DNA of 64,000 nt from Mesostigma viride (taxonomy: Eukaryota; Streptophyta; Mesostigmatophyceae; Mesostigmatales; Mesostigmataceae), in the NCBI GenBank assembly GCA_009746045.1, contig RPFO01000175.1:477501-541500 (forward strand), in the 5' to 3' direction. The notes beneath the pieces are model-generated. The model ran no database searches and was not told where the DNA came from. It saw nothing but the letters and a program-made list of their open reading frames with translations. Every line of letters starts with the position of its first letter. Positions within the stretch are counted from its first letter, which is position 1. Of the stretch, positions 23,689-36,168 are shown one piece after another. The translations under genes were made by a program, and so were the position numbers.

Positions 23689-23706
23689 TGGACTCGGAGG
23701 AAACTT
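23689..23706 (+). promoter_or_regulatory. Gypsy-3 primer-binding site
   Basis: The sequence starting TGGACTCGGAGG directly follows the 5' LTR. A PBS starting TGG pairs with the CCA end of a tRNA and primes minus-strand DNA synthesis. The tRNA cannot be named from memory. Confidence 0.65.
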
Positions 23707-24155
23707 TCCTAGTGGCCTCTATCCCGTCCCGTTTTTCTGTAATCTGATCCGGATCAGCAACGGAATTATATAAGGGCCGGAACCCTTACTAATTCCGCTT
23801 GCAGTAATTCATTGTGGGGGTCGGATCCCCACAATCCTAACTGTCCATACCCGTTACCCATATTGCGGTTCTTGCATGCCCCAACCTGGCCTTGTCCGGT
23901 TGACCTAAGGGATTCGTCCGGAAACGAATCTCCTTATATTGCGTGCTTTAAACGGAAACGCTTTGTGGGTTGCAATTTCACGCATTAGTTGGCGTCTTGG
24001 CCATTGCCTCACACCCTATATCTGGGATACATACTGTCAGCTCCGGCAAGCTGCAGTAATATCTCACGTCCTTTAATTGACGTTTTTGTGCTTAATTTGT
24101 CATCCCGCCAAGGTGACTAGAGGCACATTGTTCACACTTTACCAGCCACCACGCG
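23707..24155 (+). other. Gypsy-3 leader before gag
   Basis: About 450 bp without a long ORF. It contains a strong local hairpin near 23815-23835 (TGTGGGGGTCGGATCCCCACA), which could serve in packaging or dimerisation, an inference from its position only. Confidence 0.6.
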
Positions 24156-26030
24156 ATGGCTGACGGTATTGAGCGAGGGCGACGAGAGGCCCATCGCTTC
24201 TCTCCTGCCCCTTCCCTCGTGGCAGCACTCGAGGCGGCAGAGAGAGCTACCCAAAATCACTCACGCCCGAGTAGTGAGCGTGGCTCTAGGGGGTCATCCC
24301 CAGCACAAACCCCACGTTTGGGAGGGAATTCCTCGGCGGCTGCCGGTGCACCACCTGATAGCCCTGTAGTGAATCCCCTTAATGGACCACCAAGTGGAAC
24401 ATCCATCGCGGGATTGTCGGCGGGTCCGGCCCTTGGTGTAGGAGCCGGCGCGGGGGCGCAGGGGAATAATGTTACCCTGCACTACGGTAGGAGTGGGGCC
24501 CTGCCTACGGTGCTGCCGCAACCTACATTGGCCACTTGGCCCAGCAGCGCCCCGGCGCCACCCTTGTATGATAGCCGATCGCGGTCTCGCCGCGCTGCGA
24601 ATCGGGCGTCCTATCATGCGCCTGGACCCCTTGGGGCTAGCCCCTTCGGCCATGCCTCGCCAAATATGGCTGGGCAGGGCCAGGGCACCGCACGGACCGG
24701 TCGGTCTTCCTTCGGGGTCGCAGGGGAGGCGATTCCCCTCCCCAACTCAGCATACGACCGCCTGGCTCCGGGTGACCCACGAGCGCAGCACCCAGCGGCC
24801 ACCGCCGCCCATCATTATGCAAGCCGCGCCCACTACCCACATGGGTATGAGCACCCGGGTGAGGATGAGTGCAGCCCCCCGGCAGGTTACCCGCGTGGGC
24901 ACACCTCGCAAGGTGTGGCCGGGCCCGGGAGACCCGCGAGTATCATGGGCCATCATGACGATGATACTCACAATGCAGGGCGACTACCACCGTTGCCCAA
25001 GCTGTCGGATATTCCCAAGTTTAAACCCGACTGCTCGTACCAAGAGTTTGAGGCTTGGGAGATTGCAGTGTCTCAGAAGATCGACATCTGGGAGACATAC
25101 AATCGCAAGCTCTTGGACGAGGATATCAAGGTCAAGCTGGTGTCCAGCGAGGCACTGGCTCCCGATGTGAGACAAGCTCTCCATTGCGAAAGCGCCCTGG
25201 CCAATGGCTTCCCCAGCAGCTTGGCTGAATTATTTCGGCGAGCACGGGCCAAGTACCTGCCACCCGACCAAGACAAGCTGGACCGGGAGGCTTTTGGGGC
25301 GTTCAAGCAGGGGAACCTGAGCTATCGGGAATATATGACCAAGTTCGAGCTTCTAGCTGGGCGGGTTGATGACCTGATGGGCCCAGAAGCCTTGGCAAGG
25401 TTCTATGAGGGCTTGCAACCCGAATTCCGGGATGAGGTGAAGCGGAAATTCGCCCACCTCTCCTGGGCTCAATGGAACCTGCAGGACATCAAGACCTACC
25501 TAGCGGAGATAGCTCCCTTGGTGCAGCGGACCCCAAAACCCCGCGTGAATGCACTGGAACTCAATGAGCTGGGATTCGCCCCCGTGTGGGTGGATGAGCT
25601 ACAGTGCGAGGTCCTGGACATTAATGCCTTGGACACTTCCCGGATTCAGTGCTACCACTGCAACCGCGTGGGGCACATCAAACGTGAGTGCCCTGATCTC
25701 CCTCCGCTGGACCAGGCCCCGCCTGTGCAACGCAACAACTTCCAAGCGGCCTCCCCGCAAATGGCCTCGAGGCCACCACCGGCGCGAAATATGCGCACAG
25801 CTCCCAGTGCGGGTGAGCGTGCCCGACGCTTGCAACAAGCGCGCCAACAGCCCCGGCTGTACCAACAACCCAAGGCGCCCCCAAGCGCCTACCAGCAAGC
25901 TGGGCATGCCCTCAACCAACTGGATGCCGCAGACGCGGCCGAGCCTGATGATGGCTCTTCCGCGGCCGCATCCGGCCACCTGCGAGGCACACCGGTGGAC
26001 GAGGGGCCTGCAGGAGAGGCGTTGGACTGA
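24156..26030 (+). CDS. gag: Gypsy-3 Gag polyprotein (624 aa)
   Basis: A single intact frame. Residues 1 to about 285 are Pro/Ala/Gly/Ser-rich and likely disordered. Residues about 290-450 form the retrotransposon gag core (FEAWEIAVSQKIDIWETYN, LSYREYMTKFELLAGRVDDL). One CCHC knuckle, CYHCNRVGHIKREC, lies at residues 499-512, followed by a Gln/Pro/Ala-rich tail. The start ATG at 24156 follows the leader and is the first ATG of the frame. The stop at 26028-26030 lies 58 nt before the first pol methionine, so Pol is probably made by frameshift, read-through or reinitiation. The gene is GC-rich, close to the host exons in composition and unlike the A/T-richer gag of Gypsy-1/2. Confidence 0.93.
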   Translation: MADGIERGRREAHRFSPAPSLVAALEAAERATQNHSRPSSERGSRGSSPAQTPRLGGNSSAAAGAPPDSPVVNPLNGPPSGTSIAGLSAGPALGVGAGAGAQGNNVTLHYGRSGALPTVLPQPTLATWPSSAPAPPLYDSRSRSRRAANRASYHAPGPLGASPFGHASPNMAGQGQGTARTGRSSFGVAGEAIPLPNSAYDRLAPGDPRAQHPAATAAHHYASRAHYPHGYEHPGEDECSPPAGYPRGHTSQGVAGPGRPASIMGHHDDDTHNAGRLPPLPKLSDIPKFKPDCSYQEFEAWEIAVSQKIDIWETYNRKLLDEDIKVKLVSSEALAPDVRQALHCESALANGFPSSLAELFRRARAKYLPPDQDKLDREAFGAFKQGNLSYREYMTKFELLAGRVDDLMGPEALARFYEGLQPEFRDEVKRKFAHLSWAQWNLQDIKTYLAEIAPLVQRTPKPRVNALELNELGFAPVWVDELQCEVLDINALDTSRIQCYHCNRVGHIKRECPDLPPLDQAPPVQRNNFQAASPQMASRPPPARNMRTAPSAGERARRLQQARQQPRLYQQPKAPPSAYQQAGHALNQLDAADAAEPDDGSSAAASGHLRGTPVDEGPAGEALD

Positions 26031-26088
26031 GAGGCCGGGAGGGCACTCCGGGCGACACCTTACCCGGCCATGAACAAGTCGCCCAGTT

Positions 26089-27567
26089 TTGTTACCATGT
26101 AATGTGGTGACAGAGACCCAGGAATGGCAAGCGGAGCCTAGCGAAGGCCCGCGGCAACTACTCCTCTTCACTGGAAGCCTACCAGACCCCCAGGGCTCTG
26201 GGCGTTGTTTGGAGGGCATCAAGGTCCTCATTGACAGTGGTGCGGCTACCACCTTCATCAGTGAGGCCATAGTGCAGCGCCTGGGAGTAACCCCGACTCC
26301 CCATACCATTGCTCGGCGCGTGCGATACTCGGATGGCTACACTCAGCCATCCCCGGGCTATGCGGACTTGGCCCCTATCGTACAAGGCACCAGCGTGCCC
26401 ATTCGCGCCACGGTCATTCCCTTACAAGCGGCTGATATCATCCTAGGGATTGACTGGCTGCACATATCCAAGGTGACCGTCTCTTTTGGTACCATGGTTA
26501 CCCACTTCCCAGATGGGTCATTCTGGTTACCTGAGCGGCAGTATGCGGCCAACGGCATGACCATCACCGATGACACGCCTGCCCTCAAGAGTGACCGTCG
26601 TCGCCTTGCGGACATTCTCATGTCCAAAAGGGAGTTCAAGCGGATGATGAGAGCCCGGCAGCCTCCTCCCGTTTACTCCATTCGTCTGGACGCCCTTGCC
26701 CACGCGCGCGGGCCCAGCGCCCAGCATGCACAGGCTGGAGTTTCGTTAAACTCGCTTGGCATGGACTTGTCGGAAGACGAGGTGAAACGACTCAACGCAG
26801 TGCTCGATCAGTATTCAGCCGTGTTTGAGGAGAAAACACCTACGTTTCCCCCGGCCAGACCGGTGCTCCACCGCATTCATTTGCAGGAGGGGCACCCACC
26901 TACCACCTCACCCATTTTTCGCATGGGGCCCGTGGAGTTGGCAGAGCTCAAGAAGATCTTGGTCGGCTTGTTGGAGGCCGGCTTGATCGAGCCCAGCAAT
27001 AGCCCTTACAGCGCGGGCGTGTTGCTGGTGCCCAAACCCAATGGGAAGTGGCGTCTGGTTACGGATTATCGCAAACTCAATGCGATCACCGTGAAGTCCA
27101 AGTATCCCCTCCCCCGCATCGATGATATATTTAATAAGGTGGAGGGCGCAAAGTACTTTACGGTGCTCGATTGTGCAGACGGTTTTTGGCAACTTCGGAT
27201 CGCCCCCGAAGATTGCCATAAAACAGCCTTTGCCACGCCTTTTGGCCATTACCAATTCCGCGTGGCGGCCATGGGCTTGTGTAACAGCCCTGCCTCTTTT
27301 CAGATGCTCATGAACCACCTCTTTAGGTCGGTGATGGGCACTAGTCGGCTGCCCCAGGTCTCGGCAGACCTGCGCGACCCGACTATCCCGTGGGACCCGG
27401 GGACGCAGCCGTACAAACGCACCTGCGTGGCCATCTACTTGGATGACATCCTCATTTTCTCTCGCACGTTCGAGGAGCACTTGGAGGATGTTGCCGCGGT
27501 TCTGCAGATCATGGCGGATAATAAACTGTCCGCCCGCCGCAGCAAGGTAGAATCAGGCCGCAGCGTC
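26089..27567 (+). pseudogene. pol: Gypsy-3 pol, 5' part: protease and reverse transcriptase
   Basis: The frame encodes an aspartic protease with LIDSGAATTFIS near residue 46 and ILGIDWLH about 75 residues on. RT follows from about residue 280, with LIEPSNSPYSAGVLLVPKPN, LVTDYRKLN, LDCADGFWQLRIAPEDCHK and the catalytic YLDDILIFS near residue 450. The frame is interrupted at ESGRSV by the foldback element starting at 27568; the few residues beyond come from that element. Everything up to this point is intact, so the insertion is the main lesion here. Confidence 0.93.
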
Positions 27568-28453
27568 AGTTACGTTAAATAGTGCCGGAACCTTTTGCCG
27601 TCTGAGGCAAATCGGTCCGTCACACTATTTTGCCCGGAATAACCACTTCCGAGCACCCAAGTTAATTCGGCCGAATTAACTTGGGTGCTCGGAAGTGGTT
27701 ATTCCGGGCAAAATAGTGTGACGGACCGATTTGCCTCAGACGGCAAAAGGTTCCGGCACTATTTAACGTAACTAAAACCTGGCCTCGTGGAGGGGGGACG
27801 AAGAGCCCGAGACATCCGCCTAGGCCGCTGAGCACGCACCACTAAATGCGCCGGAGCTGCCTCAGTGAGGATTCGAACCCCTGACCTCCAAGTTGCACGG
27901 GTTTTAGTTACGTTAAATAGATAGTGCCGGAACCTTTTGCCGCCTGAGGCAAATCGGGCCGGAACACTATTTTGCCCGGAATAACCACTTCCGAGCACCC
28001 AAGTTAATTCGGCCGAATTAACTTGGGTGCTCGGAAGTGGTTATTCCGGGCAAAATAGTGTGACGGACCGATTTGCCTCAGACGGCAAAAGGTTCCGGCA
28101 CTATTTAACGTAACTAAAACCCGTGCAACTTGGAGGTCAGGGGTTCGAATCCTCACTGAGGCAGCTCCGGCGCATTTAGTGGTGCGTGCTCAGCGGCCTA
28201 GGCGGATGTCTCGGGCTCTTCGTCCCCCCTCCACGAGGCCAGGTTTTAGTTACGTTAAATAGTGCCGGAACCTTTTGCCGTCTGAGGCAAATCGGTCCGT
28301 CACACTATTTTGCCCGGAATAACCACTTCCGAGCACCCAAGTTAATTCGGCCGAATTAACTTGGGTGCTCGGAAGTGGTTATTCCGGGCAAAATAGTGTG
28401 ACGGACCGATTTGCCTCAGACGGCAAAAGGTTCCGGCACTATTTAACGTAACT
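27568..28453. mobile_element. 886-bp nested-palindrome foldback element inserted in Gypsy-3 RT
   Basis: The insert is flanked by GCGTC on both sides (27563-27567 and 28454-28458), a 5-bp target duplication. It starts AGTTACGTTAAATAG and ends with the reverse complement. The structure is P-S-P-S'-P. Three copies of a near-perfect 206-bp palindrome lie at 27568-27773, 27906-28115 and 28248-28453, each centred on TTCGGCCGAA. They are separated by two 132-bp spacers (27774-27905 and 28116-28247) that are reverse complements of one another. The whole is therefore one large inverted repeat about the middle palindrome. The spacer carries a tRNA-like T-arm. No coding capacity is seen, so it is non-autonomous. 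Confidence 0.93.
28116..28247 (+). other. Spacer with tRNA 3'-half-like sequence (mirrored at 27774-27905)
   Basis: Reading on the plus strand, the spacer contains GGTTCGAATCC at 28142-28152, which matches the pol III B box and tRNA T-loop, then CTCACTGAGGCA, like a tRNA acceptor end. The 5' half with D-arm and anticodon is not recognisable, so it is not a functional tRNA gene. The T-stem has a mismatch. The mirror copy has the same box on the minus strand at 27869-27879. A tRNA-derived SINE fragment is the likeliest source. Confidence 0.55.
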
Positions 28454-28766
28454 GCGTCCCCTTTCTAGGCCACATTCTCTCGGACAAGGGCGTGTCCACG
28501 GACCCCGATAAGGTCGCCGCCGTCCAACAGACTGTGGCCTGTTCCCGCGAATGTTCGCGCCTTGCGCAGCTTCTTGGGCTTGGTATCGTATTATCGCCGC
28601 TTCATCCCGCGTTTCGCGACAATTGCGGCCCCGCTTACTCACCTCCTCAAGAAGGACGTACCGTGGGAATGGTCAGGCCTGTGTCAACAGGCCTTTGACC
28701 TGCTGAAGGCCAGGCTCGCCATGCACTGCGCCTATCCTCATCCTTCCGGATCCCACCAAGCCATTC
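28454..28766 (+). pseudogene. pol: Gypsy-3 pol, RT C-terminal part, frameshifted
   Basis: Pol resumes with VPFLGHILSDKGVSTDPDK, the RT segment that follows directly in the related elements. A frame change near 28540-28560 is needed to reach the next block, FLGLVSYYRRFIPRFATIAA, which runs to about 28740. A second shift then joins it to the RNase H frame at 28767. These indels would abolish the polyprotein even without the foldback insertion. Confidence 0.85.
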
Positions 28767-30710
28767 GTGGTCAATAGCGATTCTAGCAAGGTTGCTATTG
28801 GCGGTGTGCTGCTCCAAGACCATGGTCTCGGTCTCCAACCGGTCGAGTATATCTCCCGGACGATGATCCCGGCCGAAAGAAAATACCCGGTCCATCAGCA
28901 AGAGTTGTTGGCCGTGGTGTACTGTTGCCATACTACTTGGCGGCACCATCTTCTGGGTGCTCAGTTCAACGTGGCCATGGCCGAACCCGACCCTGCGGAC
29001 CCGTACCGCTTGATCATCCAGACCGACCATCGGCCCCTCACGCACTTGTTGACGCAGCCCACGCTTACGCCACGCCAAGCCCGTTGGCTTGAACATTTGG
29101 CACAGTTCGGTCCGTTCAAGATCGAATATGTCAAGGGCCTTGACAACACGGTCCCTGACGCCCTGTCGCCTCGCCCCGACTATTGGTTTTATGAGGATCT
29201 TGACGTTTTGGCCACGACGTTGATCCCCTCCCATGGTCCCGTCGCCCCCTTTGGCGACCGCTTGAGCGACCCGATGAGCCCCTTCCTCTTCTGTGGCGCC
29301 ACAACCGCGGAGGTTGACACTGTTGACCATTCCGTGCGCCTCGCCGGCAGCACCCCTGCACGTGAGGGCACGTGCGCAGCCGCAGGGGGGGGAAGGACTT
29401 CGGCCCCGTATAGCCATGTGGCGCCGGCGACAGGAGTTTACCCTCCAATGCAGCCCCTTGGAGAGGCATTCACGTTGGCAAATACTGCAACAACGGTCGT
29501 CATCAGCTCGGACCTAGAGCGCCTCATCTCGCGCTTCACAGTCACTGAGGACAAGGCAAATGAAGCCATAGCTGCCCGCCCTCAGAGCATGGACGGCTAC
29601 CCAGCCAAGTTTCAAAACGGGTTCCTTTACGTGAATGTCAGTGGCCAGGCGGCCCGTCAAGACTCATGGCGCTTGTATGTCCCCCAAATATGCCGCGCTG
29701 AGGTATTATTTGAGCTACATGACTCCGTCTTGGCCGGGGGACACCAAGGCCAGGACAGGCTGTTAGCGAGGGCCCGGAGGTCCTACTATTGGCCTAAGAT
29801 GGCTCGTGATGTGCGGGAGTATGTCAATACCTGTGACAGCTGCCAACACATGAAGCCACGGAATACGGGCAAACAGGGCGCTCCAAAGGAAATTCCAGAC
29901 CCCATGTTCCCTTGGGACTCGGTGATGATGGATTTCATTGGGCCCTTGCCAGAGACCAAGGCGGGCAATGCTCAGATCCTGGTAGTGGTGGACCGGCTCA
30001 CGCGGAGATGCCATTTAATCCCCTGCAAGGCCACCCTGACGGCGGAAGAGTGTGCCCACTTGTTCCTAAACAATGTGTTCCGGCTCCATGGCATGCCCCG
30101 ACAATTCATCACCGACAAGGACAAGCTGTTCACGTCGAAATTTTGGACCTCATTTTTTCATGTCGTCGGGACTAAGTTGTCCATGGGTACGGCCTATCAC
30201 AGTAGCTCTTCTCACATGGTGGAGATAGTGAATCGGGTGGTGGAAGAGGCACTGCGGCACTACCTGGATCGAGACGGGAGGAATTGGGACGAAGTGCTGG
30301 GATTCATTGAGTTTTCACTCAATAATGCCCCCCATTCTGCCCACGGGTATACCCCGTTCTTTCTTGATACAGGCAGGCATCCCCTTACCCCCACCGATCT
30401 CTTGACCGCCCCAGCCATCACCACGACAACGGAGCTACGCTCCACAGTCGCAGGGGCGCGGGAGCTGGTACAACGGATGGTGCAAGCTCATTCCAGCGCC
30501 ATAAGTGGCCTACGTCAGGCGCGTGCCAAGTACATGGCGCGAGTCCAAAGTACCCTGGACAGGCGCACCCCTGCAATCGAAGCAGGTGACTTGGTTTTGA
30601 TTGAGGGCCCCCACCAAGGCCGCTTCTCGCACAAGTTCGAGGACAGCCTGAAGGTCAAGCTCCGCCCCTTATTCCTTGGGGCCGTATCTGGTGGAGAAGG
30701 TGTTCAATGA
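28767..30710 (+). pseudogene. pol: Gypsy-3 pol: RNase H and integrase
   Basis: A 647-codon open frame. RNase H occupies about residues 1-130 (SKVAIGGVLLQDHG, HQQELLAVVYCCH, TDHRPLTHLL). A linker of about 130 residues follows. Integrase has its zinc-binding HHCC domain around HDSVLAGGHQGQ through CDSCQHMKP. The catalytic triad is Asp in MMDFIGPLP, Asp in FITDKDKLF and Glu in HMVEIVNRVVEEALRHY. The integrase C-terminal domain begins near 30590 (GDLVLIEGPHQGRFSHKFED), but the frame shifts around 30685 before its end. The segment is open but cannot be made as part of a full Pol because of breaks on both sides. Confidence 0.9.
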
Positions 30711-31035
30711 GGTGATGGTGTCTGTCGCCATCCCGGACTCGTGGCAGCTGAAGTCCAATGTTTTCCACGTTGACCAGCTGAAGCATTACCGCAAGAGCAC
30801 CTTCCCAGGTCGTGTCATGGCACCCGCCCCCTTGGAGTTCAACCCCGAGACGGGCAAACCCGAGGATGAGGTCGAGGACATTGTAGCCCACCGCAATCGA
30901 GGCCGCCGCCGCGAGTACCTCCTTAAGTGGAAGTTCTCCCAAACAGAGCTAGAGCACTCATGGGTAGCTGAGGCTGGACTCACGGGCTGTGCACGCTTGC
31001 TACAGGAGTATAAAGCCCGGGCAGGGTTGGCATAA
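30676..31035 (+). pseudogene. pol: Gypsy-3 pol C-terminus with chromodomain
   Basis: This frame, one base off the integrase frame, completes the integrase C-terminal domain (SWQLKSNVFHVDQLKHYRKS). It then gives a chromodomain with VEDIVAHRNRGRRREYLLKW and the aromatic/acidic end HSWVAEAGLTGCARLLQEYK. Chromodomains of this class bind methylated histone tails and bias integration. The stop is at 31033-31035. Confidence 0.88.
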
Positions 31036-31597
31036 TTCCGGCCCTTCTCCTACCTTTTGCGTAATGCTCCTTGCATGTGCATTGGCACTGAGCCTTGATG
31101 CAGGCCGCCCCGCCCCAGGGGTCCGGCCATGGGCGAGTTATTCGGTGCGGTATCGTTTGGACAGGAGGTTCGGTGTCCCTCACCCGACACAAGTTCCTCG
31201 CCGCCTTCTTGAGCGTTTTCCCACTGGAGGCGCTGCGGGATGTCAACCTGGCCAAACGCCATGATGCACGCGCCGGCGAGCGGCAACTCACCTTCCAGCC
31301 CGCCCTAGTCCAGGCCAATGGCCTGCCTCTTCCCGAGCCGGCTGAGGCCGCGCCGGCTGAGCGTGTCCCCCGGCGTCAACGCCCGGCCGTACCTCTGCGC
31401 GGGCATGGCCGTGGGGGCTCCGCTTGTGGGGGTCACCGCCCGAGCCCTTACCGCCCGGCGCCGTAAACCATCGCCAACGGACGGTGACAATTGGCACGAT
31501 CGATGCGTGCCCTGGAAGGGAACAGTGACCATGTATACAGTCATTTATAAGTCCCGGCTACAGGAGTAGCCGCCTCTTTTGTTGGGGGGGGGAGGTG
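31036..31597 (+). other. Gypsy-3 3' untranslated region and polypurine tract
   Basis: Non-coding stretch ending in a tract of ten G then AGGTG (about 31582-31597) right before the 3' LTR. A 123-codon frame (31095-31466) lies here, where ORF3 sits in Gypsy-1/2, but it shows no similarity I can see to ORF3 and has no motif. Confidence 0.7.
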
Positions 31598-32328
31598 TGT
31601 TGCACGGATGCAACATGCCATTTGTGGTATTAAATTATCCGTCCCGGTCGATCGGCGCCGACCGTAATCCGGCGCCAGTGCCGAGGCCATAGTATAGTTG
31701 GCAGCCGAGGCAATCCGTGTGGAAGTGTAGAAGTTTTGCTGACGAACTTGGCCTTTGCGCCGTAGGCAGACCTAGCGCCTGAACGGGAGTTACGGGACAG
31801 CCAAGTGGCACTGCACATGCGTTATGATGGTACCTACGGACATTTGGATATTTTCAGGAGAGGCCTCTAGCCGTACTGGTCTTTAATGTGTTCTAGACGG
31901 TTCGAGAAGCCCGTCCCCGCGGACCTCACGTCATGCCTGGTTGGCAGCGCCAGGCGCAGCCACCAACGGGGACGAAGGGACAAAATAGGAAGGCACGAGC
32001 TATGCCAGCAATCCCGGACCTCGTATCGTAATTTACCACGTTGCTCTACAGATTATTTACCATCGCTTAATCCTGGAGTGTAAATCTCCTGTGGGCTCGA
32101 GTGTGAATCCCTCGCCTACTGGGTGTAAGTCTTCCCGCATTGAGTGTTTTAATCTGTGTGGTAACATTGTAATATACGAAACCGGTTTTCCGGGTTTGAG
32201 CTTATTCGTATTGTGTGACGAGTATTCTTAAGCCACCATCGTGCGCTGTGACGCATAGGAAGTCAAAGGTCTTTCGCATTCGTTCTCAATCCTTAAGGCG
32301 CTATTTTAAATAGCCATACGTGTTAAAC
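31598..32328 (+). repeat. Gypsy-3 3' LTR
   Basis: 731 bp, same ends as the 5' LTR. Differences seen: loss of one AAGT unit near 31727, one extra C and one T-to-C change near 32013-32025. The near identity marks a recent insertion. Confidence 0.9.
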
Positions 32329-32643
32329 TTAGCTTAGTCCTTGTACAGCCATGCTACGTCCTGGCTATGATCAGATTACTCGCCCACGCTCCTTGTTATG
32401 CCATGCTCACATGGGTCTTATTGCACCCACAGATTGCCGGATTGTAAGCGTGTCCGTTTAGCTATAGCGCCCGAATGTAGCTGTGGCATGCCTTAGGCAT
32501 GAAGGAGACTGGGGGTCTCTGCCCTTTCTCCTGTTGTGCACACTCAGGTATTAAAAGCACTTCGGTGCTCCGTGACTCCCCAACAGGAGCACGAGTTTAA
32601 TTAATTAATTAATTAATTAATTAATTAATTAATTAATTAATTA
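32329..32643 (+). mobile_element. SINE-1, main part with LINE-like 3' hairpin and TTAA tail
   Basis: A non-coding retroposon of about 310 bp ending in eleven or so TTAA/AATT units and followed by the right copy of the 11-bp duplication (32644-32654). Just before the tail is a UUCG-capped hairpin (AGCAC-TTCG-GTGCT, 32556-32569). It overlaps an alternative hairpin GTGCTCC...GGAGCAC (32565-32571 with 32586-32592). The last 41 nt before and into the tail match LINE-B's 3' end (62889 onward) with two mismatches. No clear A and B boxes are visible. It could be a SINE or a 5'-truncated LINE 3' end. Confidence 0.75.
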
Positions 32644-32831
32644 ATGCATTGCTTGACCGTGAGGCCATGGTAGCCAGTACGTTGCCAGGGATCCGTGCAA
32701 CAATGATCGAACCGACCGGCTGTCTCCAAGAGCATGGCATGGCGGCCCACCGTACTAAGGAGACCCCTACACACGCTGCCCAATCATCGCATACCCCTTA
32801 ACGGGCCAATAAAACTAGATATCCAACCGTT

Positions 32832-33120
32832 TCTTATCCATTATGCAGTGCCCATGCAGGGAGTCACTCTCTGCTGAGAAGCCATGCCCTAGCTCTTGTA
32901 TAGCTATGCTGATCTTCCCCACCTATAACGGGCTCCCCTTAGCTGGGAGTTGCCCGAGACTCTGGGTGGTGCAGGTGCCCTAGTGCACCTAGAGCAAGTG
33001 TTGTCTACATTCCCACCCTTGCAGGAAGTAGCCTAGAATGTATTATAGGCCATATGCCCCTTCTCTGGGCTATGTGCTACATGTACTCCCAACGGAGTTA
33101 TGTTCCTAATTAATTAATTA
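32832..33120 (+). mobile_element. SINE-2 with 11-bp target duplication and TAAT tail
   Basis: ATCCAACCGTT at 32821-32831 and 33121-33131 brackets a 289-bp non-coding unit ending in TAATTAATTAATTA. Near its start CTAGCTCTTGTATAGCTATGCTGATC resembles the start of SINE-1 (CTTAGTCCTTGTACAGCC then ATGCT), and near its end ACTCC-CAAC-GGAGT forms a hairpin before the tail. It is an older or diverged member of the same family. Confidence 0.75.
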
Positions 33121-33284
33121 ATCCAACCGTTCAAGGTTGCCTCGCAAAGCGGTAGGCGCATGCGGGAGAACGCAGCAGTAGAGCGGTACAGTACATGACA
33201 CCGTGCCAATCATCGCCCGGCACGCTCCCCTCCCCCCGCACCCGCAGGGAGCGCTGTCAAGTCCAGTCACCTGTCTGACACCTG

Positions 33285-36168
<2,884 letters not shown>

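Larger units (their letters stand above)
22955..32328 (+). mobile_element. Gypsy-3: complete chromodomain Ty3/gypsy element inserted in SINE-1
   Basis: It has two LTRs of 734 and 731 bp, a TGG-initial primer site, gag, pol with protease, RT, RNase H, integrase and chromodomain, and a G-rich polypurine tract before the 3' LTR. The flanks share TTAG (CCTTAG before 22955, TTAGC after 32328), a likely 4-5 bp target duplication. The LTRs differ by one visible substitution and two indels (a 4-bp AAGT repeat and one C), so insertion was recent. Its proteins are relatives of, but clearly distinct from, those of Gypsy-1/2, and it has no ORF3. Pol is disabled by an 886-bp foldback insertion and several frameshifts. 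Confidence 0.94.

Noticed and set aside
28116-28247. Functional tRNA gene
   Set aside because: Only a T-arm and acceptor-like 3' half are visible; no D-arm, anticodon arm or A box.
27568-28453. Assembly artefact as the sole explanation of the palindromes
   Set aside because: The insert has a 5-bp target duplication and RT resumes cleanly on both sides, and the middle palindrome differs from the outer ones. An artefact remains possible for the copy number only.
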